Position numbers and translations under genes: made by a program
Source of the DNA: Rhizobiales bacterium 2SD
GTDB taxonomy: Bacteria > Pseudomonadota > Alphaproteobacteria > Rhizobiales > Beijerinckiaceae
DNA: 64,000 bases
Assembly: GCA_005502805.1 (NCBI GenBank)
Contig: SCMY01000002.1
Coordinates: forward strand, 434,001 to 498,000
Direction: 5' to 3'
Shown: in pieces, positions 51,793 through 60,927 of the stretch
Layout of the letters: each line of letters opens with the position of its first letter
How positions within the stretch are numbered: the stretch's first letter is position 1
Notes under the pieces: model-generated
Seen by the model: the letters and a program-made list of their open reading frames with translations, nothing else
Told to the model about the DNA's origin: nothing
Databases searched by the model: none

Positions 51793-53421
51793 ATGCCGCT
51801 CTCTCCTTACGACACCGATCTCGACCGCAACCCGGCGAACTTCCAGCCGCTCTCGCCCCTACCCTTCCTCGAGCGCGCCGCCAGCGTCTTCCCGAACCAT
51901 GTCGCCGTCATCCACGGCCCGCTGAAGCGCTCTTACGCCGAGCTCTATGCCCGCACCCGTCGGCTGGCTTCCGCCTTGAAGCAGCACGGCATCGGCAAGA
52001 ACGACACGGTCGCGGCGATGCTGCCGAACACGCCGGCCATGCTCGAATGCCATTACGGCGTGCCGATGTGCGGCGCCGTGCTCAACACGCTGAACACCCG
52101 CCTCGACGCCGCGATCATCGCCTTCTCGCTCGACCATGGCGAGGCCAAGGTGCTGATCGCCGACCGCGAATTCTCTGGGACGGTCAAGGAGGCGCTGGCG
52201 CTCTGCAAGGTGAAGCCGCTCGTCATCGACTATGACGACCCGGTCTATGACGGCCCGGGCGAGCGCCTCGGCAGCATCGAATACGAGGATTTCCTCAAGC
52301 AGGGCGATCCCGATTTCGACTGGCTGATGCCGACGGACGAGTGGGACGCGATCGCGCTGAACTACACCTCCGGCACGACAGGCGATCCCAAGGGCGTGGT
52401 CTACCACCATCGCGGCGCCAACCTGCTGGCGACCTCGAACGTGCTCACCGGCGGCATGAACCGGCACCCGGTCTATCTCTGGACCCTGCCGATGTTCCAC
52501 TGCAATGGCTGGTGCTTCCCCTGGACGATCTCGCTGCTCGCCGGCACCCATGTCTGCCTGCGCCAGGTCCGGGCCAAGGCGATGTACGACGCCCTCGCCG
52601 ACCATGGCGTCACCCATATGTGCGGCGCGCCGATCGTGATGTCGACGCTGCTCAACGCACCCGATGCCGAGCGCCGCAGCTTTCCCCAAAAGGTGAATTT
52701 CTTCACCGCGGCCGCCCCGCCGCCCGAGGCGGTGCTCGCCGGCATGGCGCAGGCCGGCTTCAACGTCGTCCATCTCTACGGTTTGACCGAGGTCTACGGC
52801 CCCGCCGTGGTCAACGAGTGGAACGGCGCCTGGGACGCCCTGCCGGGCGGCGAGCAGGCGGCGTTGAAGGCGCGCCAGGGCGTGCGCTATCCGGCATTGG
52901 AAGGGCTCGACGTGCTCGATCCGGAAACCATGGAGCGCGTACCGCATGACGGCGAGACGCTCGGCGAGGTGATGTTCCGCGGCAATGTCGTGATGAAGGG
53001 CTATCTCAAGAACCCGAAATCGACCAAGGCCACCTTCGCCGGCGGCTGGTTCCATTCCGGCGATCTCGGCGTGATGCATCCCGACGGCTACATCCAGCTC
53101 AAGGACCGCTCCAAGGACATCATCATCTCCGGCGGCGAGAACATCTCCTCGATCGAGGTCGAGGACGCGCTCTACAAGCACCCGGCGGTGCAGGCCGCCG
53201 CCGTCGTCGCTAAGCCCGACGAGAAATGGGGCGAGACGCCCTGCGCCTTCGTCGAGCTGAAGCCGGGGCAAACCGCTACGCAGGACGAGATCATCGCCTG
53301 GTGCAGGACGTTGCTCGCCTCGTTCAAATGCCCACGGACGGTGGTCTTCACCGAGGTGCCGAAGACCTCGACCGGCAAGATCCAGAAGTTCAAGCTCAGG
53401 GAGATGGCGAGGGCGCTGTGA
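51793..53421 (+). CDS. AMP-forming acyl-CoA synthetase
   Basis: A 542-residue medium/long-chain type acyl-CoA synthetase. Motifs: N-Y-T-S-G-T-T-G-D-P-K-G-V, H-L-Y-G-L-T-E-V-Y-G, W-F-H-S-G-D-L-G-V and P-K-T-S-T-G-K-I-Q-K with the catalytic Lys. It resembles the DmdB/fatty-acyl-CoA ligases common in Hyphomicrobiales. Substrate unknown. The stop overlaps by one base a possible ATG of the next gene. Confidence 0.9.
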   Translation: MPLSPYDTDLDRNPANFQPLSPLPFLERAASVFPNHVAVIHGPLKRSYAELYARTRRLASALKQHGIGKNDTVAAMLPNTPAMLECHYGVPMCGAVLNTLNTRLDAAIIAFSLDHGEAKVLIADREFSGTVKEALALCKVKPLVIDYDDPVYDGPGERLGSIEYEDFLKQGDPDFDWLMPTDEWDAIALNYTSGTTGDPKGVVYHHRGANLLATSNVLTGGMNRHPVYLWTLPMFHCNGWCFPWTISLLAGTHVCLRQVRAKAMYDALADHGVTHMCGAPIVMSTLLNAPDAERRSFPQKVNFFTAAAPPPEAVLAGMAQAGFNVVHLYGLTEVYGPAVVNEWNGAWDALPGGEQAALKARQGVRYPALEGLDVLDPETMERVPHDGETLGEVMFRGNVVMKGYLKNPKSTKATFAGGWFHSGDLGVMHPDGYIQLKDRSKDIIISGGENISSIEVEDALYKHPAVQAAAVVAKPDEKWGETPCAFVELKPGQTATQDEIIAWCRTLLASFKCPRTVVFTEVPKTSTGKIQKFKLREMARAL

Positions 53422-53468
53422 TGCCGCTGAACCGAGCAAGCTGCCTGTCGCGGCATGGGGGCATCTGC

Positions 53469-53996
53469 ATGATCGCGAGGTCGACCGCTTCGGCCTTTGT
53501 CCTCATGGCCATGCTGACACCGGCTCGGGCCGGGGAGGCGCTCATCGGCAACTGGCAAGGCACCTATGTCTGTGCGCAGGGCAAGACCGGTCTGACCCTG
53601 ACGGTCGACCGGCAGGACGGCCACATGTTTTCCGGCGTCTTCCAGTTCTATCCGCTGCGCGAGAACATCACCGTGCCCGAAGGATGCTTCACCGTCTCGG
53701 GCCGGATCAGGAGCGATGGCGCGATCGATATTACTGGCGCCAGGTGGATCAAGCGGCCGGCCGGCTACATCACCGTCGACCTGCACGGACGATCAAGCGG
53801 GACAGTGATGTCGGGCACCGTGGCGACGCCCGGCTATGGCAATCTGTGCTCGACATTCGCAGTGACGAAAACCACCGCTCAGCCATCCACCGACGCAGCC
53901 TGCCGCGTGGACGCTCCCGCCGTCAGCCCCGCTCCTCGCGGCGATGAGATCTCTCTCGCCCTCGCCCCTGAGATGATTGGGGATACGCTGCCCTGA
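53469..53996 (+). CDS. Secreted protein of unknown function
   Basis: A 175-residue product with a signal peptide (MIARSTASAFVLMAMLTPARA) and a mature beta-rich part starting G-E-A-L-I-G-N-W-Q-G-T-Y, a lipocalin-like opening. Four cysteines could make two disulfides. The ATG at 53469 gives a clean signal and is preceded by GGGGG; an upstream ATG at 53421 overlaps the synthetase stop (TGATG). Converges with argE, 6 bp away. Confidence 0.65.
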   Translation: MIARSTASAFVLMAMLTPARAGEALIGNWQGTYVCAQGKTGLTLTVDRQDGHMFSGVFQFYPLRENITVPEGCFTVSGRIRSDGAIDITGARWIKRPAGYITVDLHGRSSGTVMSGTVATPGYGNLCSTFAVTKTTAQPSTDAACRVDAPAVSPAPRGDEISLALAPEMIGDTLP

Positions 53997-54002
53997 GCGA
54001 TT

Positions 54003-55097
54003 TCAGGACGTTCCGGCTGCCCAGGCGCCGACACGTTCGAGGAAGCGGTCTGCAGCATCCAGCTCCGCGAGCGCGATCCACTCGTTTGGCTGATGCGCCT
54101 GCGCGATCGAGCCGGGGCCGCAGACCAGGGCCGGAATCCCCGCCTGCTGGAAGAAGCCGGCCTCGGTCCCGAACGGCATCGCGAGCGGCGGCCACAAGCC
54201 GCCGAGCCCGCGCACAATGCCGACAGCCGGACTCTCCGCAGCGCAGTCGAGCGGCAGCACCCGCGCCAGCGGCATCGTCTCGACACTCACTTCGCTAGAC
54301 AGCCCGGCCACGATGGTTTCGACCTCGGCGAGCACGGCGGTCGCGGCGTCCTCGTCCGGTGGCCGGAACTCCCAGATGACCTCGCAGCGCTCCGGTACGA
54401 TGTTGATGGCGCTGCCACCGGCGATCTTGCCGATGTTGACGGTGGTCCCGCCTTGACCCTCTCCGAGGCCGGCAAGCGCCGCCACGAGCACCGCCGCCGG
54501 CTCGATCGCGCTGGCGCCGAGGCGCGGGTCGCTCGAATGGGCGGCGCGGCCATGGAAGACGCTGCGATAGCCGTAGAAGCCGCGATGGCTGAGCCCGATG
54601 CGCATCTGCGTCGGCTCGCCGATGATGGCGAGCGCCGGACGTGGACAATGTGCCAGCATGTCGGCGATCAGCAGCGGCACGCCGAGGCAGCCGACCTCCT
54701 CGTCATAGGAGAGCGCCAGATGGATCGGCCGCCGCAGTTCGCGAGCTCGCCAGCCCGGCACGGCCGCGAGGCAGGCAGCGAGGAAGCCCTTCATGTCGAC
54801 CGCGCCGCGACCGTGCAGGAGCCCATCCCGGCTCACGAGCGCGAATGGATCGCTCGCCCAGTCCTGATCGTCGACCGGAACGACATCGGTATGGCCGGAG
54901 AGGACGATGCCACCCGGCTCATCCGGCCCGATGGTCGCCAGGATGTTGGCCTTTTCGTCCGAGGCGTCGCTGGTCAGGCGGACCCGCGCACCCGCACTGC
55001 CGAGGTAGTCGGCCGCCCAATGAACCAGATCGAGATTGGAGCGCCGCGACGTCGTGTCGAAGGCGACGAGCCTGCGCAGGATCCCGGTGGTATCCAT
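54003..55097 (-). CDS. argE: Acetylornithine deacetylase (M20 family)
   Basis: A 364-residue M20 metallopeptidase-fold enzyme. Metal ligands appear in V-L-S-G-H-T-D-V-V-P, G-R-G-A-V-D-M-K-G, S-Y-D-E-E-V-G-C and I-G-E-P-T. The overall pattern and length match ArgE, which yields ornithine from N-acetylornithine, though related deacylases look alike. It is last in the run AraC-AlaX-EamA-ArgE, 6 bp after the exporter gene. Confidence 0.88.
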   Translation of the reverse strand: MDTTGILRRLVAFDTTSRRSNLDLVHWAADYLGSAGARVRLTSDASDEKANILATIGPDEPGGIVLSGHTDVVPVDDQDWASDPFALVSRDGLLHGRGAVDMKGFLAACLAAVPGWRARELRRPIHLALSYDEEVGCLGVPLLIADMLAHCPRPALAIIGEPTQMRIGLSHRGFYGYRSVFHGRAAHSSDPRLGASAIEPAAVLVAALAGLGEGQGGTTVNIGKIAGGSAINIVPERCEVIWEFRPPDEDAATAVLAEVETIVAGLSSEVSVETMPLARVLPLDCAAESPAVGIVRGLGGLWPPLAMPFGTEAGFFQQAGIPALVCGPGSIAQAHQPNEWIALAELDAADRFLERVGAWAAGTS

Positions 55098-55103
55098 GGC
55101 TGC

Positions 55104-56054
55104 CTAAGCGCCCGGTTGCCGTACCGGCTGCAGCCGGGCACCTGTCCACTTCCCGGTCGCGAGAAAGAATCCGGCGAGGATCAGCGTCATGCCGACGAGA
55201 TGGAAACCACGCACCGGCTCGCCTAGCACCACGACCGCGAGCAGGGCCGTGAACAGCGCCACCAGATGGAACGAGACGCCGGTGAGGCTCGGCCCCAGCG
55301 TCGCGACGCAATGTCCCCAGAGGATGAAGGCGAGGAGCGAGGCGAAGACGCCGATATAGAGAACCGCCGCGACCGAGCCGGCATCGGTTGGGATGCGTGC
55401 GCCTTGCGCCAGCTCGAAGGCCCAGAACGGCGCGAGCACCAGCAGGCCGCCGGCCATGGTTGCGGCCAGGAACACCAGCGGGCTCAACGCTACCGGCTTG
55501 CGCCTGAGCAGGACGGAATAGATCGCGTAATTGGCGACGGCGATCAGCACCAGGAACTCGCCGCCATCGGCCCGCAATCCGCGCAGCTGCTGCAGGTCGC
55601 CGCGCGCGACGATCCAGAGAACGCCTGCGAAGGAGAGCGCGATGCCGGCGAGCGTCCGGCCGGAGACGCGCTCGACGCCGAGCGCGACAGCCGCGAGCGG
55701 CACCATCAGCGGCAGGGTCGAGTTCAGGAAGGCGACGCTGGCGGCAGGCGTCGTCCGCAAAGCGAGATAGCCGAGGGCATTGTAACCGGCGACACCGAAG
55801 GCCCCGCAGGCAACGATCAGGGCAAGGTGCTGCCGCAGCAGCGCCCGCTCCCGCCAGGCTTGCCGGCCGATGAAGGGAGCGAGGCAGGCCAGCGCCACGA
55901 GCCAGCGCCCGACGGCGAGCGAGACCGGCGGAAAGCTCGGCCCCAGCGCGCGGCCGAGCACGAGGTTCCCCGCCCAAAACAGCGGCGGCAGCCAAAGCAA
56001 CAGGAGCGGGCGCGCCCAGAGCCCTTTCAGCAACGCAGGCATGGCCGGGGTCAT
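55104..56054 (-). CDS. EamA/DMT family exporter
   Basis: A 316-residue ten-helix transporter with two EamA repeats (W-A-G-N-L-V-L-G-R-A-L-G and A-F-I-L-W-G-H-C-V-A-T-L-G-P). DMT proteins of this type export amino acids or related metabolites. Its start overlaps the stop of the AlaX gene by 4 bp, and an AraC gene lies upstream, which fits an inducible metabolite-export unit; substrate is inference. Confidence 0.87.
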   Translation of the reverse strand: MTPAMPALLKGLWARPLLLLWLPPLFWAGNLVLGRALGPSFPPVSLAVGRWLVALACLAPFIGRQAWRERALLRQHLALIVACGAFGVAGYNALGYLALRTTPAASVAFLNSTLPLMVPLAAVALGVERVSGRTLAGIALSFAGVLWIVARGDLQQLRGLRADGGEFLVLIAVANYAIYSVLLRRKPVALSPLVFLAATMAGGLLVLAPFWAFELAQGARIPTDAGSVAAVLYIGVFASLLAFILWGHCVATLGPSLTGVSFHLVALFTALLAVVVLGEPVRGFHLVGMTLILAGFFLATGKWTGARLQPVRQPGA

Positions 56055-56770
56055 ACGCCGTCGAGGCCGATACGCAGACGCCGGTTGTGGCGGCCCTTGT
56101 TGTCGATTTTCAGGATGCGCAGCGGGTGCGACGCTCCGGTGGACGCCAGATGCGTTCCGCCGCAGGCTTGGCGATCGAGCCCGGCGATTTCGACGATCCT
56201 GATTCGGCCATCGGCCGTCGGCGGCGGAGTCACCGAGCGCGAGCGGATCAGGCCAGGCTCGTCGAACGCTTCGTCCTCACCGACATAGGTTTCGCGGACC
56301 GGCAGGTCCTGCCTGATCACGTCATTGATGGCGCCTTCGAGGCCGCGCAGGCGTTCATTGTCGGCCTCCGGCAGATCGAAATCGATCCGCGCCGTGCCGT
56401 CCTCGTTCATCTGGACGCCGGTGACGAGCGCGCCGTCAAAGCCCTGGTAGACCAGCGCATTGACGATATGCAGGTCGGTATGGAGCTCGCGCATGAGCTG
56501 CCGGAACGGGCGGTCGACCTCGGCGACAACAGTGCCCGCCAGCGTGATCGGCTCGGCCAGAAGATGCCAGATGCCATCACCTGTATCCTCGAAGCCGGCG
56601 AGCGCGACCGCGCCGCCCGCCCATTGCACTATCCCCTTGTCGGGGAGCTGGCCCCCGCCACCGGGGTAGAACGGCGAACGATCGAGCCGAACGCGGCCCG
56701 GCTCTGCAGCCGTCACCACGGTTTCGAGGGCGAACACCTCCGGCTCGTCCAGGCAGAAATAGCGCGTCAC
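56051..56770 (-). CDS. Alanyl-tRNA editing protein AlaX
   Basis: A 239-residue AlaX-M type deacylase that removes serine or glycine from mis-charged tRNA-Ala. The glycine-rich motif Y-P-G-G-G-G-Q-L and the zinc ligands H-T-D-L-H (His-x3-His) and C-G-G-T-H (Cys-x3-His) are present. The gene overlaps the exporter gene by 4 bp. Co-translation of an editing enzyme with an amino-acid-type exporter may mean protection against an amino acid analogue. Confidence 0.9.
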   Translation of the reverse strand: MTRYFCLDEPEVFALETVVTAAEPGRVRLDRSPFYPGGGGQLPDKGIVQWAGGAVALAGFEDTGDGIWHLLAEPITLAGTVVAEVDRPFRQLMRELHTDLHIVNALVYQGFDGALVTGVQMNEDGTARIDFDLPEADNERLRGLEGAINDVIRQDLPVRETYVGEDEAFDEPGLIRSRSVTPPPTADGRIRIVEIAGLDRQACGGTHLASTGASHPLRILKIDNKGRHNRRLRIGLDGV

Positions 56771-56837
56771 GCGAAGACTCCTTTTTCAGGAGAGTCTGGC
56801 GATCGGGATCAGCGCGGTATTGGCGGAAATTGAGAGA

Positions 56838-57683
56838 TCAGCGGGCGTGGCCGACAGCGCCCGCCCGCTGATATTGCAGAGGCGTAATGCCGAAAGAGCG
56901 CTTGAAGTGCCGGGTCAGCGCGCTCTGGTCATAAAAGCCGCTGGCCAGCGCCGCCTCAGCAATGGGCGCCCCCGCCTTCAACTGCCGGATCGCCGCCTTC
57001 AGCCGCAGCTGGGTCAGATAGGCGTGCGGCGTCAGCCCGGCCGTGCGCTTGAACAGACCGATCAGCTGAAACGGCGTCATGCCGACCCAAAGCCCCATCT
57101 CGTTGAGCGTCAGTCCGCTTTCGGCGTGCTGGGTGGTCATGCGTTTGACCACGCGTGACAGCGCGGCCTCGTCGCGCGAAGCAGTCGGGATCGAGCGGGC
57201 GCCATCGCCGTGACGTCGACAGAGCTGACCGAAGCTGGCGACGAGGAGCTCGCGCTCCTCGAGCGGATCATGCCCACGCTCGAGTGAGCGATGCAGACGC
57301 ATGAAGGCCGCGATCAGATCGGTGTCGGCGAGAACATTGCGCATGAAATAGGCCGGGCGGTCGATCCCGAGGTCGGCCACGACCTGATCGATCGCAGGCT
57401 GCGTCAAATAGAGCGAGCGGTAGCGCCAGCTCTTGCTCCAGCCCATGCGCCCGGAATGCGTTTCGGCAGGATTGAAGACGAGCAGCACGCTCTCGCGGGC
57501 TTCGTCGCTGCGCCCGCGGCTCTTGAATTCCGAGCCGCCGCTTTCCGTTACGGCGACGACGAAGGCCTCATGCTGGTGCGGCGCATAGTCATGCGTCGTG
57601 AAATCGGCGTGAAGGCAGCTGAGCCCGCCGATACCGGCGGCGTTCCAGTAGCGGGTCGTGTTGCGTCTATCGACACGGGCCAA
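56838..57683 (-). CDS. AraC family transcriptional regulator
   Basis: A 281-residue regulator with an N-terminal cupin-type AraC ligand domain (H-D-Y-A-P-H-Q-H-E-A-F-V-V-A-V-T) and a C-terminal double helix-turn-helix (L-W-V-G-M-T-P-F-Q-L-I-G-L-F-K-R and A-L-A-S-G-F-Y-D-Q-S-A-L-T-R-H-F-K-R). Such AraC proteins typically regulate adjacent amino-acid exporters (EamA/LysE). Here the AlaX-EamA-ArgE genes follow on the same strand 67 bp away. Confidence 0.9.
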   Translation of the reverse strand: MARVDRRNTTRYWNAAGIGGLSCLHADFTTHDYAPHQHEAFVVAVTESGGSEFKSRGRSDEARESVLLVFNPAETHSGRMGWSKSWRYRSLYLTQPAIDQVVADLGIDRPAYFMRNVLADTDLIAAFMRLHRSLERGHDPLEERELLVASFGQLCRRHGDGARSIPTASRDEAALSRVVKRMTTQHAESGLTLNEMGLWVGMTPFQLIGLFKRTAGLTPHAYLTQLRLKAAIRQLKAGAPIAEAALASGFYDQSALTRHFKRSFGITPLQYQRAGAVGHAR

Positions 57684-57805
57684 CGGCGCATCCCTCTCGG
57701 CTCAGCAGATTTTTGCACGAGCAGCGTCGCAACTCCAAACTTTCCGTGCGTCATCTCCGCCGACGAATGCCGACGCCGCGACAGATCCCGGCACTTGTAT
57801 CCCCC

Positions 57806-57832
57806 AAAAAAACCGGCCCCTTTCGGGGCCGG
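57806..57832 (-). terminator. Terminator of the DUF465 gene
   Basis: On the minus strand CCGGCCCC and GGGGCCGG pair with a GAAA-type loop and are followed by TTTTTTT. A strong rho-independent terminator 52 bp after the DUF465 stop. Confidence 0.92.
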
Positions 57833-57884
57833 CAGCGCGCCTTGCGCGAAGTCGTCGCGGGCCGCCGCGGCCCGCTCTGTCATC

Positions 57885-58073
57885 TCAGTGCAATGTCGGT
57901 GCCGGCATGGTGAGCCGCACGCGCTCGATCTCATCCTTCAGCAGCAGCTTCTTTCGCTTAAGCTCGGCCACGCTCAAATCGCTCGACGAGGGGCTGGACA
58001 CCGCCTGGGCGATGGCTTCCTCAAGCTGGCGATGCTTGCGTTCGAGCTCGGCGAGATGTGTCTGCAGCGACAT
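57885..58073 (-). CDS. DUF465 (YdcH-like) small protein
   Basis: A 62-residue coiled-coil protein of the DUF465 family: H-L-A-E-L-E-R-K-H-R-Q-L-E-E-A-I and V-A-E-L-K-R-K-K-L-L-L-K-D-E-I-E-R are the family's helix pair. Function unknown. The ATG at 58073 follows AGGAGGATCCAG. It is divergent from a second DUF465 gene at 58405; the two differ strongly. Confidence 0.9.
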   Translation of the reverse strand: MSLQTHLAELERKHRQLEEAIAQAVSSPSSSDLSVAELKRKKLLLKDEIERVRLTMPAPTLH

Positions 58074-58127
58074 CTGGATCCTCCTGATGAGCGTTCTGGC
58101 AAGTGAAGTCTGACACAGAGCCGGCTT

Positions 58128-58148
58128 CACGTCTGCGGGGCAGACGTG
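58128..58148. promoter_or_regulatory. Strong 9-bp hairpin in the DUF465 leader
   Basis: CACGTCTGC and GCAGACGTG are perfect complements with a GGG loop, 55 bp before the minus-strand DUF465 start. If transcribed it forms a stable stem, perhaps to regulate or stabilise the mRNA; as DNA it could be an operator. Confidence 0.45.
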
Positions 58149-58252
58149 CGCTGCACCATGAGTTTCTGTGATCCCTTCCGGGACCTTTCCCGAGACGCAT
58201 GAATACAAGCGAGCCGGCCCGCATCGCACGGTCGACACCTTCGGACATCGGG

Positions 58253-58277
58253 CCGAAAAGTGGGATCCACGTTTCGG
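58253..58277. repeat. Hyphomicrobiales-type intergenic palindrome
   Basis: CCGAAAAGTGG and CCACGTTTCGG form an 11-bp repeat with one mismatch around GAT. Closely similar CCGAAAAGTGG-type palindromes recur between genes in Hyphomicrobiales; a decayed relative (AAGCCGAAAACGGGCTT) occurs at about 28331 before the MotA-like gene. Confidence 0.55.
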
Positions 58278-58404
58278 AGAAATCCGATGCCGAAACAAAC
58301 GGCTAGATCACCGCTTTGCGTCCGGTAGGACGCACGGCGATCTTGCCGCGCCGCCCGTGCCTGCGCATAGTCGCGCCCGATCGCGGCGATGATGAGACGG
58401 CTTC

Positions 58405-58623
58405 ATGGGATTCGAATTGAGCCCGGAGGAGATCGAGGTTCTGGAAGCGGAACTGGCGCGCCTGCGCGAGGAGCATCGTGATCTCGACAGCGCCATCGAC
58501 GCGCTCGAACGCCTCGGCCCGGTCAACCAGATCCAGATCCAGCGCCTGAAGAAGCGCAAGCTCTATCTGCGCGACCGCATCTCCTATCTCGAAGACCAGC
58601 TGACGCCGGACATTATCGCCTAG
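58405..58623 (+). CDS. DUF465 (YdcH-like) small protein, second
   Basis: A 72-residue helical protein: L-S-P-E-E-I-E-V-L-E-A-E-L-A-R-L-R-E-E-H-R and I-Q-R-L-K-K-R-K-L-Y-L-R-D-R-I are the DUF465 helix pair. Function unknown. It precedes purE by about 100 bp on the same strand and may share its promoter. Confidence 0.9.
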   Translation: MGFELSPEEIEVLEAELARLREEHRDLDSAIDALERLGPVNQIQIQRLKKRKLYLRDRISYLEDQLTPDIIA

Positions 58624-58725
58624 ACCATCGGAATTCCGCGAGAATCCCGATTCGACGCTTGCCTGTGACGCTGCGGCCGGTCTAGATCGCGCGCTTCCTC
58701 CCTCCTGCCGGGAAGCGCTGATTTC

Positions 58726-59219
<494 letters not shown>

Positions 59220-59223
<4 letters not shown>

Positions 59224-60320
59224 GCCAGCCTGATCCGCGCGGCCTCGGCCCGGGCGCCGTCCTCGGCATCCTCGGCGGCGGGCAGCTCGCCCGCATGCTG
59301 GCGCTGGCAGCGGCCGATCTCGGCGTGCGTGCCCATATCTTCGCGCCCGAGCCCGACAGCCCGGCCTATGAGGTCGCCGCCCGCCACACCATCGGCGCCT
59401 ATGAGGACGAGGCGGCCCTCGCCAGCTTCGCCGACGCCGTCGACGTCGTGACCTACGAGTTCGAGAACGTCCCGGCCGCGACCGCCGCCTTCCTCGCTGC
59501 CCGCACCCCGCTGCATCCCGGCGCCAGGGCGCTCGCGGTGACGCAGGATCGCCTCACCGAGAAGCGTTTCGTTGCCGATCTCGGCCTTGCCGTGGCGCCG
59601 TTCGAGCCGGTCGACTCGCTCGCCGATCTGGAAAAGGCCGTCGCCAGGCTCGGCCGCCCCGCCGTCCTGAAGACGCGGCGCTTCGGTTATGACGGCAAGG
59701 GCCAGGTCAAGATCGCCGAAGGTGCCGACCTCGCCCAGGCCTGGGAGGAGATCGGTCATTTCCCGGCGATCCTCGAAGGTTTCGTGACGTTTGCCCGCGA
59801 GGTCTCGGTCGTCGCCGCCCGCGCTGCCGACGGCTCCTTCGCCGCCTTCGACGTCTGCGAGAACGAGCATCGCGACCACATCCTGGCGCTGACGCAGGTT
59901 CCCGCCCGCATAAGCCCGGCCGCGGCCGACGCCGCGATCGAGGCGGCCCGCCGCATCGGCGAAGCGCTCGGTTATGTCGGCGTCTTCGCCGTCGAGTTCT
60001 TCCTGGTCGAGGGCAAGGGCGGCGATGAGGTCGTCGTCAACGAGATCGCCCCCCGTGTCCACAATTCCGGGCACTGGACCAGCGAGGGAGCGCAGACCTC
60101 GCAGTTCCATCAGCATGTTCGCGCCGTTTGCGGCTTTCCACTGGGCGCCATTGCGCGGCGCGGCCGCGTCACGATGGAGAACCTGATCGGTGATCAGGCG
60201 AATAGCTGGCGCGCCATACTGGCCGAGCCGGGCACGCATCTGCACCTCTACGGCAAGCGCGAGGCACGGCCCGGCCGCAAGATGGGCCATGTCACCCGCG
60301 TCACCCCCGAGCACGACTGA
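59220..60320 (+). CDS. purK: 5-(Carboxyamino)imidazole ribonucleotide synthase PurK
   Basis: A 366-residue ATP-grasp enzyme that makes N5-CAIR from AIR, bicarbonate and ATP for PurE. Motifs: [13 protein letters not shown], the G-Y-D-G-K-G-Q loop, E-V-S-V-V-A-A-R and [12 protein letters not shown]. The ATG overlaps the purE stop by 4 bp. Confidence 0.96.
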
Positions 60321-60381
60321 AGACGTGAGGCCGAATCCGGCGAAACCCGCGTGTTTCCGCGCATTTCGCCGCGCTGCAGCG

Positions 60382-60448
60382 TGGACAGGCCTCTGAAATT
60401 CTGGTATCCGCACGACCTTCGCGGCGGTCTTCCGGACGGAAGGTCGCC
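60382..60448 (+). promoter_or_regulatory. rpsU promoter and structured leader
   Basis: TGGACA (60382-60387) and TATCCG (60405-60410) are 17 bp apart. Downstream CGACCTTC (60413-60420) can pair with GAAGGTCG (60439-60446), while CTTCC (60429-60433) and flanking GGCGG can instead pair with GGAAG (60438-60442) and CGCC. The two folds exclude each other, as in leaders of autoregulated ribosomal protein genes. Confidence 0.5.
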
Positions 60449-60488
60449 GCCCCGATTCCGGGCCACCGACAACGACGGACAAAGAGAC

Positions 60489-60746
60489 GTGCAGGTTCTC
60501 GTTCGCGACAACAATGTCGATCAGGCGCTGCGGGCGCTGAAGAAGAAGATGCAGCGTGAGGGCATCTTCCGTGAGATGAAGCTCCGCGGCCACTATGAGA
60601 AGCCGTCAGTGAAGAAAGCACGCGAGAAGGCCGAGGCCGTCCGCCGCGCCCGCAAGCTGATCCGCAAGAAGCTGCAGCGCGAAGGCCTGCTGCCAGCGCC
60701 AGTGAAGCCGAAGCGGCCCGAGCGGCCGGCCCGGCCGGCGGTCTGA
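60489..60746 (+). CDS. rpsU: 30S ribosomal protein S21
   Basis: An 85-residue S21: [36 protein letters not shown] and a Lys/Arg/Pro-rich tail longer than in E. coli, as usual for alphaproteobacteria. The start is a GTG at 60489, fixed by the conserved N terminus. Its leader carries possible alternative hairpins. Confidence 0.95.
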   Translation: MQVLVRDNNVDQALRALKKKMQREGIFREMKLRGHYEKPSVKKAREKAEAVRRARKLIRKKLQREGLLPAPVKPKRPERPARPAV

Positions 60747-60927
60747 TCGCACGGCACACTGCGGCTACCGTCACTCAGTCCCATTCTGATATCTGCGCCT
60801 GGAGCTTCTCCGGGCGCTGCTGTTTTTGTAGGGTTGTTAACCAAACCTTGTCAGGGCTTGGGCGTTTTGGAGGATGAGCGGCGCACCGGGGCGGTCGCGC
60901 CGCATGGTAGGCGAGAGTTTTAAGGCG

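Larger units (their letters stand above)
58074..58404. other. Divergent intergenic region between DUF465 genes
   Basis: No gene is seen in this 331-bp region. It contains a strong hairpin (58128-58148) and a Hyphomicrobiales-type palindrome (58253-58277), listed separately; both divergent promoters must lie here but no clear -35/-10 pair is evident. Confidence 0.45.

Noticed and set aside
57885..58298. A 137-residue version of the DUF465 protein
   Set aside because: The upstream part is not helical or conserved; AGGAGG stands at the ATG at 58073, which gives a normal 62-residue DUF465 protein.
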